The translations under genes were made by a program, and so were the position numbers. The notes beneath the pieces were generated by a model, which had not been told where the DNA came from, searched no databases, and was given only the letters and a program-made list of their open reading frames with translations. Shown in pieces: positions 10,601 through 22,518 of a stretch of 64,000 bases of DNA. Source of the DNA: Serripes groenlandicus (Eukaryota > Mollusca > Bivalvia > Cardiida > Cardiidae); the NCBI GenBank assembly GCA_031761405.1, contig JASEVX010000001.1:109342726-109406725 (forward strand), in the 5' to 3' direction. Within the stretch, counting starts at the first letter, position 1; the number at the start of each line of letters is the position of its first letter.

Positions 10601-10623
10601 TGTAGAGACCTGATACGTTATGG

Positions 10624-10853
10624 CCAACCTTTTCCCTCATACGACAATTCTGCAGCAGACGACTTTGAACATATTTTGTAAAAAAATAGAAAATCTCCAT
10701 AATTGAATGGATAACCTATGACTAAAAGTGGAAAACATTGTGGCAAAAGGAGAAATTGCACGTTTTGTGCAATTTCTTCTTTTGTCACTATGTTTTCAAA
10801 TAGTCATCTGCTGCAGAGGCGTCAGAAAGCGTCTATATTAGGGAAAAGGTTAA
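10624..10853. mobile_element. TTAACCC miniature element
   Basis: AACCTTTTCCCTCATACGA..CTGCAGCAGACGAC to CATCTGCTGCAGAGGC..GGGAAAAGGTTAA. The central hairpin is AGAAATTGCACGTTTTGTGC then AATTTCTTCT. It lies 24 bp after the palindromic insertion. Confidence 0.88.
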
Positions 10854-10859
10854 ACGTAT

Positions 10860-11460
10860 AAGTTATAAAGCTTATAATGGCCCCTTTCTTCTTGTTTTCC
10901 CTAGTTATGGTTTTTTGTCCGTTTCAGGTTTCTTGGCAATTGGAAGGTGATTAATATGCAATAATCTCCTTCCTTTCCGTTTGTATCATGACCCAAATCA
11001 AATATGCCCTATTTATAACAGCTGTTTCTTATGATAGCAGGTATTGTATACAATCAGTTTATTGAAAAATTCAGTTTGGACACTTTATCTTTAAACTATA
11101 AATGTATTTGAGGCTTACATTTTATTCTAAGAATTATAAATCTTTCAGCAGTAAATATTATTATGTATATTCCTATGCGCCACGCTATTGTGAACAACTC
11201 CAAAAAAATATAATAGGAACAAACGTATTAGGTCAATTCGCGGACTGACCTTTTCGTAAATGTAATAAATTATAGAACAAATCATAACACATTTCGTCAT
11301 GGGAGAAAGCAAATTATATAGTTGTTTCCCCATTAGAGATGACTATTCAGGTAATAAGGAACTAGTTGAGACCAGTTTTTATGACAATATTTTTTATATC
11401 TTTTACTTATCGAGTGCCTTGTTTTCATTTTCTATTTATAAATAGAAAACTCTTGTTACT
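10860..11460. other. AT-rich spacer, nothing recognised
   Basis: No conserved frame or repeat structure seen. Short minus-strand frames at 11145-11333 look like chance. Confidence 0.4.
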
Positions 11461-11462
11461 TG

Positions 11463-12833
11463 TTGTCCCCCGCTTTTAGCGAAAGCTGGGGACTATTATT
11501 TCTCATTCGTCAGTCAGTCCGTCAGTCCGTCAGTCCGTCAGTCCGTCAGTCCGTCCGTCAGTCCGTCAGTCACGCTGTCACAAAAACTTTAACCTTGGTC
11601 ATAACTTCTGAACCGTAATAGGTACTGCTTTCATATTTCACATGTGTATTCCTTGTGACAACCCCTTTCCATCAATACCAATTTTTTTGACCTTGTGACC
11701 TTGACCCTGACGAGTTATGGCCCTTTACCCCTATGTATGACTAAATTCATTTCCGGGCTATTTCTCTGCAACCGCTTTTTGGAATTTTATGAAACTTCAT
11801 AGGAAGGATCACCACCAAGTGTAGATGCGCATATCGTGTTTGCGTTCCGGTTGGATTATTTTTCACGGAGTTATGGCCCTTTACTCCACCATCAGGCTAT
11901 GTATGACTAAATTCATTTCCGGGCTATTTCTCTGCAACCGCTTTTTGGAATTTTATGAAACTTCATAGGAAGGATCACCACCAAGTGTAGATGCGCATAT
12001 CGTGTTTGCGTTCCGGTTGGATTATGTTGCACGGAGTTATGGCCCTTTACCCCACCATCAGGCTATGTATGACTAAATTCATTTCCGGGCTATTTCTCTG
12101 CAACCGCTTTTTGGAATTTTATGAAACTTCATAGGAAGGATCACCACCAAGTGTAGATGCGCATATCGTGTTTGCGTTCCGGTTGGATTATTTTTCATGG
12201 AGTTATGGCCCTTTACTCCACCATCAGGCTATGTATGACTAAATTCATTTCCGGGCTATTTCTCTGCAACCGCTTTTTGGAATTTTATGAAACTTTATAG
12301 GAAGGATCACCACCAAGTGTAGATGCGCATATCGTGTTTGCGTTCCGGTTGGATGATTTTTCACGGAGTTTTACCCCACCATCCGGCTATGTATGACTTA
12401 ATTCATTTCCGGGCTATCTCTCTGCAACCGCTTTTTGGAATTTGATGAAACTTTTTTGGAAGTATCACCACCATGTGTAGATGCGCATATCGTGTTTGCG
12501 TTCCGGTTGGATTATTTTTCACGGAGTTATGGCCCTTTACTCCACCATCAGGCTATGTATGACTAAATTCATTTCCGGGCTATTTCTCTGCAACCGCTTT
12601 TTGGAATTTTATGAAACTTCATAGGAAGGATCACCACCAAGTGTAGATGCGCATATCGTGTTTGCGTTCCGGTTGGATGATTTTTCACGGAGTTATGGCC
12701 CTTACTTCTGAACCGTAATAGGTAATGCTTTCATATTTCACATATGTATTCCTTGTGACAACCCCTTTCCATCAATACCAATTTTTGTGACCTTGACCCT
12801 GGCGGGGGACCATGATTCTCTGAATTTGCTTGT
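11463..12833. mobile_element. tandem-core element with 166-bp units
   Basis: Left end TTGTCCCCCGCTTTTAGCGA forming a hairpin with GCTGGGGAC, then a (GTCCGTCA)n run (11508-11572). Six units begin CTATGTATGACTAAATTCAT at 11731, 11897, 12063, 12229, 12387 and 12553 (166 bp, one unit 158). Blocks CTTCTGAACCGTAATAGGTA and CCTTGTGACAACCCCTTTCC occur both before and after the array. Right end GGCGGGGGACCATG..TTGCTTGTTTT. No coding capacity. Confidence 0.88.
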
Positions 12834-12891
12834 TTTCTTTAGTAAGGCAGTGGCTATAAACATATTGAACACTACCAAACGATTTATATAA

Positions 12892-12932
12892 AGTTATACA
12901 AAGACCTAATGTTATTAGGTCTTTGAGTTATA
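12892..12932. mobile_element. 27-bp palindrome between 7-bp direct repeats
   Basis: The palindrome 12899-12925 (arms CAAAGACCTAAT, 3-base loop GTT) is flanked by AGTTATA at 12892-12898 and 12926-12932. Its arm shares the first 12 bases of the palindrome at 10558-10593. Confidence 0.78.
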
Positions 12933-13055
12933 CTATATATTCAACGTGTAAACAGCATAATTGATTAGAACTAGTAATCTATAATTAATTATTTCAATTA
13001 ATTTCATACTTTATTTCATAATTATTTGATGAAGGATGTTAGCCTAGGTACCACT

Positions 13056-13213
13056 GTCTATACGCAAACTGTTCAAGCCATACTGATTGGTCCATCTGAA
13101 AAGGGGAAAAATGACAGAATTTTCAAATTTTGTCATTTTGCTCCTTTTCAGATGTAGCCTGACTGCCATGTTTTTCAACCAATCAGAATGGCTTGAACAG
13201 TTTGTGTATAGAC
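13056..13213. repeat. two-tier foldback element
   Basis: Outer arms 13056-13091 and 13178-13213 (36 bp, 2 mismatches: GTCTATACGCAAACTG, TTCAAGCCATACTGATTGGT). Inner arms 13093-13122 and 13125-13154 (30 bp, 3 mismatches: CATCTGAAAAGGGGAAAAAT). The words TTCAAGCCAT and GATTGGT recur at 13258-13280 and 13564-13580, and ACCAATCA..ATGGCTTGAA also occurs in the tandem units at 42.6-43.9 kb. Confidence 0.85.
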
Positions 13214-14044
13214 TGATTTTGAGAAAATTGAATAGGAATCCTACTTCAGTGCTCCTCTACTTAATTTGTTCAAGCCATATTTATTGATTACCAAATCATA
13301 GCAACCAGGTATCATCACAAAAGGGGTAAATTTAACTTTTAGCTACAAATGACAACTCCTACCATTTAACTTCACAGGAATATTCCTGTGTTGGTCCTCT
13401 TCCAAAATTGTTCAAAGACTTACATTCTGTGTAGAACTTTGGTTACTGCGGCATCAGAAAGTGAGAAAAATACCCAAACTTTAAAACCTTTTTCTTCATA
13501 ATCTACTTGTCCAATTCCAAGATGATTTGGTAGAAATGTTCTTTGAATGACACTACAAAAACTGTTCAAGCCATATTGATTGTGTTGAAAAACTGGACAT
13601 CAACTCGGCATCAGGAAAGGCGCAAAATGACGTCTGTAACGTCTTTGTTTTTCAGCCGCAGATAGCCCCATAGTCTGAAACAAGAAGCAAAAAGCTCATT
13701 GTCAGTTTGAAAACCAAAGTGCCAGTTTATAATCTATTTTTGTATTTTTATTGTTCGGAAAGGGTAACATAAGCTGTTTTTCACTATTTATCATTGTCTA
13801 GAGGGCAATATTGTCAACATAAATATATACACACCTTAGACATCAACTGTGGTTTTTGTGTTTTTTTGCAAAATTTATGATTATAACATATAATTTGTCT
13901 GTGATTTTTATTGAAAAAATAGGAGCTGTGGTTACTTAACTCTACCTTCTTGTGTAAAAACTATGTCTTCTTATAAAGGTGCCATATCTTAAGATTGTAT
14001 TTGAAATGCCTGTGATGTTACTATTGAAATGTTCATGATGTTAC

Positions 14045-14806
14045 TTTTTTAGCTCACCTATGCATGAAGTGCAAGGTGAGCTATTGTGATCACATTTGGT
14101 CCGGTGTCCGTGCGTCGTCAACATTTGCCCTTGTTAACACTCTACAGGCTACATTTTGTATGCGATCTTCATGAAAGTTTATTAAAACAATTATCTCCAT
14201 CAAACCTTGGACAAGTTTGAAACTGGGCCATATGAGGTCAAAAACTAGGTCACTAGGTCAAATTGAAGGAAAATCTTGAAAATCTAGAGGCCCCATTTTT
14301 TGCTTCAGCAGTTTGAGAAATTTTGTCAGAATGTTTGTCCTAAAGATATCTGTCAAGTCCGAATATGGGTCATATTGGGTCAGAATCTAGGTCACTAGGT
14401 CAAAAACTACGTCAGTAGGCCAATTTGGAGGTAAATTTTTGGATGCCACATTTTTTGCATCAGCAGCTTGAAATTTTGTCAGAATGTTTGTCGGAATTAT
14501 ATCTAGGTCAAGTTCGAATATGGGTCATATTGGGTCAGAAACTAGGTCAATAAAGGAAAATATTGTTCAAACTTAGGAGGCCACTTTTTTTTGTTCAGAA
14601 TGGTGTCTTGATTATCTAATCCATGTTGAAATAGGGGTCATATCAGGTAAAAAAATATAGATCACTAGGCCAAATGAAGGAAAATCTTGTTAACACTTTG
14701 GAGGTTGCATTTAGAATAAGTGTCTTGATGTGTTTTGCATTGCAGTACATTGTATAAATTATTAATTCAGGTGAGCGAACTAGGGCCATAATGGCCCTCT
14801 TTTTAT
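14045..14806. mobile_element. AGCTCACCT-ended element with GTCACTAGGTCAAA core
   Basis: Left end TTTTTTAGCTCACCTATGCA with hairpin partner AAGGTGAGCT. Then GTGCGTCGTCAACATTTGCC and a core of degenerate repeats (TAGGTCACTAGGTCAAA, AATCTTGTTAACACT, GCAGCTTGAAATTTTGTCAG). Right end CAGGTGAGCGAACTAGGGCC then ATAATGGCCCTC. Ends are shared with the element at 42426-44171 although the core differs. Confidence 0.85.
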
Positions 14807-15334
14807 TAAATGGGTATAATTCGTGTGTCTGTGATGTTGCCAAAAAATTTCCTGTCCATGTAATTTGTAAGTTTATAGCATTATTTGTGTCTGTCTAGGG
14901 GGAACATCATGGACATGGTTTAAATGTACCCTAACAACCAACCTCACTCACCTTCAAATAGATTTGTCCACATGTGTTGAAGAGAGAGCCATTCACATTG
15001 GAGATTATAAACAGCAGGAAGTTGTACTTATCACACACACTTTCCGTTCCTCAAATGAATCAAAGTGAGCAGTCATATTTACATTTCCCCCAAAAATGTG
15101 GATTAAGTGTATTTGATACAACCACATGGCATGCCCATTGATGCCAGTTATTACACAGTGCAAAACAAGAGCTCTGAAATTAATTTCAGTCTATTTATAC
15201 ACACAAAACATCCAGGTGTTTGCGTTACGGACACACACATTCTGGCCCTTTTTGCACACTATGACCCATCTAGTGTGCAGTAGCAGGTTGTATTTGCAGC
15301 GTTTTATGCTTTAAAGTTGAGACAGACTTTTTTT

Positions 15335-15620
15335 GAATTAATTAATTATCCCCTTCGAAGAAGAGGGGGTATATAGGAGTCACTGTGTCTGGCTGTCTGT
15401 CTGTCGGTCGGAAGCCATATTTTGTCCGGCCTATTTCTTACAAACCACTAGGTGGAATTCAATAAAATTTTACATGAAGCTACTATACCAAGAGGAGATG
15501 TGCATATCCTAAAGGGGTTACAATTGCCTGTTATTTTACAGAGTTATGGCCCTTTTACTTATTAAGTTATGGTGTAGGTCAAGGTGCTGTTTTGGGGGTA
15601 TTTATCATCTTCAGTGATAG
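15335..15620. mobile_element. fragment of another hairpin-ended element
   Basis: The left end ATTATCCCCTTCGAAGAAGA then GGGGGTATA folds on itself. Next come (TGTC)n, CTACTATACCAAGAGGAGAT and GAGTTATGGCCCTTT. It resembles the tandem-core elements but has only one core unit and no clear right end. Confidence 0.65.
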
Positions 15621-15745
15621 TTCTAGTTAATATATGTATAATTTGTTTTACATTTTTTATTTAGTCAGAATATATATACGGTACTCTGCGGACGATGAAG
15701 TTGACCCATATATACATTTTTTTTTTAAATACAATTTTCCATCAT

Positions 15746-16332
15746 TTTTAGCTCTACTGGCCAAAGGCCAGAAGGGCTTATGTCGTGGCGATTTGTCCGT
15801 CGTGCGTGCGTCCGTCCGTCCGTAAACTATTTCTTGTTAACACGATACAGTCTTCACTTTTGATTGTATCTCAACCAAACTTATACAGTAGTTAAATATC
15901 TATGAGAGCTCGGTTCCTTTCGAAAACCAGACAGATCCGCCCATGCATGACTGGATTATGGCCCTTGAAATGGTCAAACTTGCTATAAATTATAGAGTTT
16001 GTTAACACGATACAATCTCCTTTCGAAAACCAGCCAGATCCATTCCTTATTTTTGATTGTATCTCAATCAAACTAATACAGTAGTTAGATATCCATGAAA
16101 GTTTGGTTTATTTCTAAAAAACGGCCAGATCTACCCATGCATGGCTGGATTATGGCCCTTGAAATTGTCAAAATTGCTATAATACAGCTTGTGAACACAA
16201 ATTGACAATAGAGCTTCCATTTACTATCTGATCTTCACCAAACTTACATGGGACTATTTGAATATTGATGACATATTGGTCCCTTTTGAAATAAGCCAGA
16301 TCAATGCCAGTAGAGCATAGGGCCTCTTGTTT
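15746..16332. mobile_element. AGCTCTACTGG-ended element
   Basis: Left end TTTTTAGCTCTACTGGCCAA then AGGCCAGAAGGGCT (hairpin) and (CGTC)n. The core is repeated twice with variation (GATACAGTCTTCACTTTTGA, TGCATGACTGGATTATGGCC). The right end ATGCCAGTAGAGC is the inverse of the left GCTCTACTGG and is followed by ATAGGGCCTCTTGTTTT. Confidence 0.85.
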
Positions 16333-16337
16333 TTTCA

Positions 16338-17145
16338 ATATCATCTGCTGAAGACTGTTGTATTTTGGAAAGGGTTTATTTTTGTTGCTGTTATTGCCAG
16401 TACAATTTTAGTGGAGTAAATGTTGGGACAATAAAGGGTTATTTTCTAACTAAAATAAATAAGGAACGAAATTAAGACACCAACAAACCATTGAATGATT
16501 AGTTATATTTTATTTTATTTTAAATCAATATGTATCCTAATATAGTACTTTCAGTTTTCGGATTCTAAATGTTTTCAAAACAGTCTGCTGCAAATTTCAT
16601 AAAACTGTGTGGGATAAGGAGAATTTAAGCACAATGAGTTGTTTATGTTTTTCCTCATCCAGGCGCAGCTTACAAAACATTTTTGTAAAATTTACTCATA
16701 CTTTCATTTATAGATCTTTGTATCCTTTTCCACATGCATTCATATTTCTGACTATATATGAGGTCTCGATATGCTTTGAAAGTCGTTTCATGCCTCAGTG
16801 TCCTTATGCATTGAAAGTCGTCTCTGTAAGATTTCGTAGAACATAATTGATGTGCTTTGAGGCAAATATTTATTCACCCTTGAAAGCTCTTTTGAACGAT
16901 TGTTGCAAATGTAGAATGTGTTCATGACAAGCAAATTCTGCTATTGTTTCTGCAATGTTTTAATTTACTTTCATTTATAGATCTGTTTATATCTGATGTG
17001 TCGATATGCTTTTCAAATCGTTTCACGCCTTGTACAATATGCAGAAGCATTATAATTCGCCTTCGAAAGAGTTTTAAAAACATATGATTTTAACCCTTTT
17101 ATGTATCAAGGTACATCTGAAATACTGTGGCAAAAGAAGGATTTC
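16338..17145. other. spacer with decayed TTAA element pieces
   Basis: Fragments ATCATCTGCTGAAGAC..GGAAAGGGTT (16340-16376) and CAGTCTGCTGCAAATTT (16580-16600). TCATTTATAGATCT..TATATCTGA.. words repeat at 16700 and 16970. No gene seen. Confidence 0.45.
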
Positions 17146-17248
17146 GAGGGCTTGGCGTGAAACGGTTGTAACTGAAATTGGTATTTTTTTTATCAAGGTT
17201 AATCACCTCGCCATAAATTCTTTTATAAGCTTTAAATCATTTTTCTTG

Positions 17249-17315
17249 GTAAACAATGAAAATTTAGGTGCCATTGCTCGTTCTGAGCAATAGCACCGAA
17301 ATTTGCATTGTTTAC
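17249..17315. repeat. 31-bp-arm hairpin
   Basis: Arms 17249-17279 (GTAAACAATGAAAATTTAGG..TTGCTC) and 17285-17315 pair with 3 mismatches around the loop GTTCT. GAAACGGTTGTAACTG at 17160-17175 is shared with the palindromes at 25.05 and 41.57 kb, so these may be parts of one element family. Confidence 0.75.
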
Positions 17316-17902
17316 AAAGGGGTCAAGAATTCCTTCTGCAAAAAAAAGAAGTTTTAATTACTTAAACGTAACTCCGAAATGATGTTGTATAAAAGTATTA
17401 ACTTAACAACGATTAATTGTGTGATTTTATATTATATTTGTTTATTTTTTAATATTTTATTTATTCTTTTTATAGAATTTTACCTATTCTGAAACTTCTG
17501 CAAAATAAATAAGTTTTAATTACTTAATTTTCTTTGTTTCTGTTGGTTGGAACAACCTATTTGCTTTTGTTTGTTCCTATCCACATATCCTACCCATGAT
17601 CTGTTCATACCTTGCACAATTGCCATAACCCCCATCTGCACCTGGCTGACATCACTCTCAAATCACCTTCCAACGGTACTTTCAGTACTTTGATTAGCAA
17701 GGGGCTGATCAGAGACAATTGCTATAGTAGGCAATTTCCGAAGACACTTCATCGACATCTAGACAGGAATCAGTCCCTATTGTTAAAAGACTGATTACAA
17801 TATCGGCAATTAGTAGATCTCCATTACTGAACACCAATGTTCAGAGAGATGTCTTTATATTTGTAGATTGTTTATAATGTCAATGAAAGCACATGCATGT
17901 AT

Positions 17903-18042
17903 GGAACTTTTTGCTAAAAATGAATAGTCACTTAAATAAACAAAATGCATCCAATTTGGTGGGATATCAACCGGAACTTTTTGCTAAAAATGAATAGTCA
18001 CTTAAATAAACAAAATGCATCCAATTTGGTGGGATATCAACC
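17903..18042. repeat. exact 70-bp tandem duplication
   Basis: Two identical units starting GGAACTTTTTGCTAAAAATG at 17903 and 17973. The lack of differences suggests a recent event or an assembly artefact. The region 17320-17900 before it is AT-rich with nothing recognised. Confidence 0.9.
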
Positions 18043-18059
18043 GGAAAATGGATTTGATT

Positions 18060-18760
18060 TGACATCTCTGAAGCAATAGATCTAGGTGATCTAAAAATGT
18101 ATCTTCCATAGTGTAAACAAGATTTTCCTTAAATTTGGCCTAGTGACCCATATTCGAACTTGGCCTAGATATTACCAAGACAAACTTTCTGACAAAGTTT
18201 CAACATGCTGAAGTTAAAAATGCAGCTTCCAGAGTGTTTACAAGATTTTTTCATGACCTGTTTTCGAACTTTGCCTAGATATCACTAAGACAAACATTCT
18301 GACAAAGTTTCAACATGCTCAAGCCAAAAATGTGGCTTCCAGAGTGTTAATTTGATCTAGTGACCAAGTTTATGACCCAATTTCGAACTTGGCCTAGATT
18401 TGATGGAGATATATGTTCTGATAATCTTTCATGCAGATTGGATGCAAAATGCTGCCTCCCAATGTTAACAAGCAAATGTTGATAACAATATCATTAAGAC
18501 AAACATTCTGACAAAATTTCAAGTTGCTGAAGCCAAAAATGCTGCCTCTAGAGTGTTAACAAGATTTTCCTTCAATTTGATCTAGTTTTTAACCCAATAC
18601 GACCCATATTTTGAACTTATCCTAAATTTGATGGAGAGAAAAGTGCTGATAAACTTTCATTATTATCAGATGCAAAATGTAGCCTGTAGTGTTAACAAGG
18701 CGTAGTTGACGAAGGAGAAAAGACAATCAAAAACACTCGCCTTGAGCTCTTCGTGCTGTG
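18060..18760. mobile_element. GTCACTAGGTCAAA-type element, inverted and truncated
   Basis: The reverse complement of the core at 14.05-14.8 kb: AACAAGATTTTCCTTAAATT, TAGTGACCCATATTCGAACT, GACAAACATTCTGACAAA. It ends with GAAGGAGAAAAGACAATC and ACTCGCCTTGAGCTC. No complete terminus on the left. Confidence 0.8.
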
Positions 18761-19055
18761 GTGAGATAAAAATGTGCTGTTAAAATATATGAATTTCAGA
18801 AATGAAAATGAAAAATGTATTTCTGCACTGTAAACAAAATAATTCATGGAAATACATGTACACATGACACATCTGTGAATCGAGTCCAAGCAGGTTTTCG
18901 ATTCAGAACGGAACATTATTTTTAAAGATAGTCAAGTCCCAGTAATTAAATATATATGAAAGAGGGATAAAAAAAATGAAATAATGGTCGATATGAAAAA
19001 AATCATGCTTTATATTATATAAACTTAGACCCAAGCTATTTTTATTATCAAATCA

Positions 19056-20256
19056 TTAGTCTGGTTCCCCACTTACTATGATAATGTCGATTTGCAAGCA
19101 ATACAAAAGTCCCCTACTGGACGAGGACAACACATTGTGTCTTTTGACCTCTAAGTGTGACCTTGACATTTGAGGTACAGGCCTGGGTATTGTGCGCGAC
19201 ACGCCACCTTATCATGGTGAACATGTGTGCTTGGTTGAGATGCGGGCCGGACAAGGTACAGTCATATCAAACAGTTCTCATTTTGACCCTTGACATTTGA
19301 GGTAAAGGCCTAGGTCTTGTGCCCGACACACCACCTTATGGTGGTGAACATGTGTGCCTAGTAACCTGGGAATTCTATGATGCATGGTTGAGATGCGGGC
19401 CGGACAAGGTAGTCCAATCAACCATTACTCAATTTGACCTCTAAGTGTGACCTTGACATTTGAGGTACAGGTGTGGGTCTCGACAGCGACATGCTGCCTC
19501 ATCATAGTGGACGTTTGTGCCAAGGTTCATGGAAATCCTATGATGCATGGTTGAGATGCGAGTCGGACAAGGTAGTCCTATCAAACAGTACTCATTTTGA
19601 CCTTTGACCTCTAAGTGTGACCTTGACATTTCAGGTGAACATGTGTGCCAAGTAATTTGGGAATCCTATGATGCATGGTTGAGATGTGAGCCAGACAAGG
19701 TAGTCCTATCAAACTACTCATTTTGACCTTTGACCTCTAAGTGTGACCTTGACATTTGAGGTACAGGGCTGGGTCTTTTGCGTGACAAGCCGCCTCATCA
19801 TGGTGAACGTTTGTGTCAAGTTTCTATGAAATCCTATGATGTATGGTTGAAATGTGGGCCGGACAAGGTAGTCCTATCAAATAGTACTCATTTTGACCTC
19901 TAATAGAAGTGTGACGTTGACATTTGAAGTACAGGCCTTGGTCTTGAGCATAACACGCCGTCTCATCATGGTGAACGATTGTGCCAAGTTTTTCGGAAAT
20001 CCTATGATGCATTGAGATGTAGGCCGGACAAGGTAATCCTATCAAACAGTTACAGTAATCCTTTTGACCTCTAAGTGTGACCTTGACATTAGAGGTACAG
20101 GCCTGGGTCTTGTGTGCGACATGCCGCCTCATCATGGTGAACGTTTGTGCAAAGTTTCTTTCAAATCCTATGATGCATGGTTAAGATGCAGGACTAAGAG
20201 ACAGACGGAATCGACCAAACCTAGTCCCAAAACTGGTCTTCGAGCGGTGGGGGACT
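19056..20256. mobile_element. tandem-core element, units of about 170-190 bp
   Basis: Left end AGTCTGGTTCCCCAC; right end CGAGCGGTGGGGGACT (inverse). Between them about six to seven units of TTTTGACCTCTAAGTGTGAC, TTGACATTTGAGGTACAGG, GACACGCCGCCTCATCATGG and TCCTATGATGCATGGTTGAG. Short frames inside the units are not genes. Confidence 0.85.
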
Positions 20257-20466
20257 AATAAGGGGAAGATAAGAATATTATTTATTTTGAATTTTGTTGA
20301 TCCCAGGATATTTCCATTTTACCAAGAAGTGCTAAAGATCCAAAAATCATTCAATATTTAAAAAATATTGACGTGATATTTTACTGCCCTGCAGTTGAGT
20401 GTTTAGTTGTTCCTTTTCTGTATTATTTCATTGTAACTGGCCTATGTTCCTTGGCTTTTATTTCAG

Positions 20467-20558
20467 AAATTCCTACGCTAAGAAAAACTGCCAAGTTCAC
20501 CATCGAAGGCGGAACCGGGAATGTATTTAAAAACATTGAGGAGAAAAAGATTCATTGA
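20467..20558 (+). CDS. candidate terminal exon, unrecognised
   Basis: A strong acceptor (ccttggcttttatttcag) is followed by a 30-codon frame: IPTLRKTAKFTIEGGTGN, VFKNIEEKKIH, TGA. The charged composition differs from the AT-rich surroundings. A minus-strand SINE starts right after the stop and a tandem-core element ends about 200 bp before it. No upstream exon on this strand was recognised and no family identified. It could be the last exon of a long gene or chance. Confidence 0.35.
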
Positions 20559-20559
20559 T

Positions 20560-20775
20560 TAACTGTAACGCCATTTTAACCATTTTTCAGTCATATCACA
20601 GCGACCAGTTTACATTCTCAAGTGTTTCCTGTCTGGCTTCTCACGCCAGTATTCCACACAAGTCTTTTCGAGCAACTCGCTGCTTTTCAACATAGACTGT
20701 TAGTCGATTTTTACAGTGACCTTTGTCAAATGTTGGCCAAACTGGGGTTCAAACTCAACATTCGGGTTTTGAGAT
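20560..20775 (-). mobile_element. SINE, minus orientation
   Basis: Tail GATTAACTGTAACGCC, TTTTCAGTCATATCACAGCG, TTCCTGTCTGGCTTCTCACG, TCGATTTTTACAGTGACC, ATGTTGGCCAAACTGGGG and a degraded B box TTCAAACTCA. The inverse of the SINE at 7396-7690 with changes. Confidence 0.78.
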
Positions 20776-20789
20776 TTTAAATATATATT

Positions 20790-21085
20790 CCAAGATGTTT
20801 TATCTGCTGCAGATCTCTTGTATGTCATTGTGAGAAAGGGTTAATCTCATATACTGCACACCTCATTGTGATAATCAAGTCTGGGGACAACTTATAATGC
20901 ACAACATGACTTTACAATTTTTACCTGTATATTAACGCATATACAGCAGAAGACATGAAAACAGCATGGCACAAGGAGATATTGCTTGTTATGTTTAAAA
21001 ATATAAACTTCCATTTACATGATTTTCAATATTTTTGCATAGATGTTTTGCAAGTTGTTGTATATGGGAAAGGGTAGATATCTTG
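20790..21085. repeat. pieces of decayed TTAA elements
   Basis: GATGTTTTATCTGCTGCAGA..GAGAAAGGGTTAA (20790-20843) and a second decayed copy (20945-21075, AACAGCATGGCACAAGGAGA ..GGGAAAGGG). Confidence 0.55.
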
Positions 21086-21137
21086 CCTTCTAATGTGTTA
21101 CATTTGATTTCAACCTGAATTTGCAAAATAAAATGGA

Positions 21138-22460
21138 AACAAGAGAGCCAAATGTCACAAAATACGCCCATCCTATTTTTTTGAGACCCAAGTATAGTGA
21201 TAATTGGTTATACGTCAGGCAAATTTAGAGAGCGGACACTGTTGATATAGTTTTGGCCATTTCGAAGGATATAAGTGTTGAGTGACTTAAGATAACGTGG
21301 TTAGTTATAGAACCGGACCAAGATATTCTGCCCATCAACATATTGTCCAAATTGGTGATAATCAAATACAATGACTCGAGCGATATGGCTGATTATAGCA
21401 CTTGTCTGAGATATTATGCCCATACACATTCTGACTAAATTTGATGATGATTGGATAAAAGCTTCAAAAGTTATTGATGGCACAAGGCCAATTAGAGGTA
21501 ATTTCTATAATTAAAGGGCAATAACTCTCCATCCAGTGAATGACGCGATATGGCTGATATTTTAGCCGATATACATTCTGACCAAATTTAGTGTTGAAGG
21601 GACAAAGGCTTTTATAGTAATTGATCAGACAAGACCGATTTTAAGTAATTTCTGTCCTTAAAGGGCGATAACTCGTAGAGCGACTCAAGCAAAACGGCTG
21701 GTTGTAGAACTTGTTTGAGATACTATGCCCATACACATTCTGACAAAATTTGGTGATGATTGGATAAAGGCTTCTAAAGTTATTGAGCAGACATGATCAA
21801 TTTTAGGTAATTTCTATAATTAAAGGGCAATAACTCTAGAGCGATATGGCTAGTTATCGGTCTTGTCCGGGTTAGTATGCAAATTAACATATAGACAAAA
21901 TTTGGTGATGATTGGACAAAGGCTTCTTAAGTTATTGGGCTGACAAGTCCAATTTAAGGTATCTTCTATAATTAAAGGGCGATAACTCTCGATTGACTAG
22001 TTATCAAACTTTAGATATGCCAATACACTATCTGACCAATTTTGGTGATGATTGGACAAAGGCTTCTTAAGTTATTGGGCTGACAAGACCAATTTTAGGT
22101 AACTTCTATAATTAAAGGGCGAGAACTCTCGATTGACTAAAGCAATATGGCTAGTTATCGAACTTGTCCGAGATATTATGACAATACACATTCTGACCAA
22201 ATTTGGTGATGATTGGACAAAGTCTTCTAAAGTTATTAAGTTGAAAAGACCAATTTGTATAATTAAAGGGTGATAACTCTTGATTGACTGAAGCGATATG
22301 GCTAGTTATCAAACTTATCAAAGATATTATGCCAATACACATTCTGACTAAATTTGGTGATGATGGGACAAAGGCTTCTCAAGTTATTTAGCTGACAGTA
22401 TACTGGACGCCGCAGGTAAATCTATAATATGATCCTTTTTTTTTCAAAACGGGCGTATAA
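21138..22460. mobile_element. ATACGCCC-ended tandem-core element (long copy)
   Basis: Left end AACAAGAGAGCCAAATGTCA then CAAAATACGCCCAT. Units of about 150-190 bp carry CGATATGGCTAGTTATC, ACTTGTCCGAGATATTATGC, TTGGTGATGATTGGACAAAG and AATTAAAGGGCGATAACTCT, six or seven times. Right end GACGCCGCAGGTAAATCTAT then TCAAAACGGGCGTATAAAA. A shorter copy is nested in a TTAA element at 24.3-24.9 kb. Confidence 0.88.
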
Positions 22461-22518
22461 AAAAGAGACTAAAGGCAAACAGACTGATTGATAGACATGA
22501 TCTTACTGAAAGATAATT

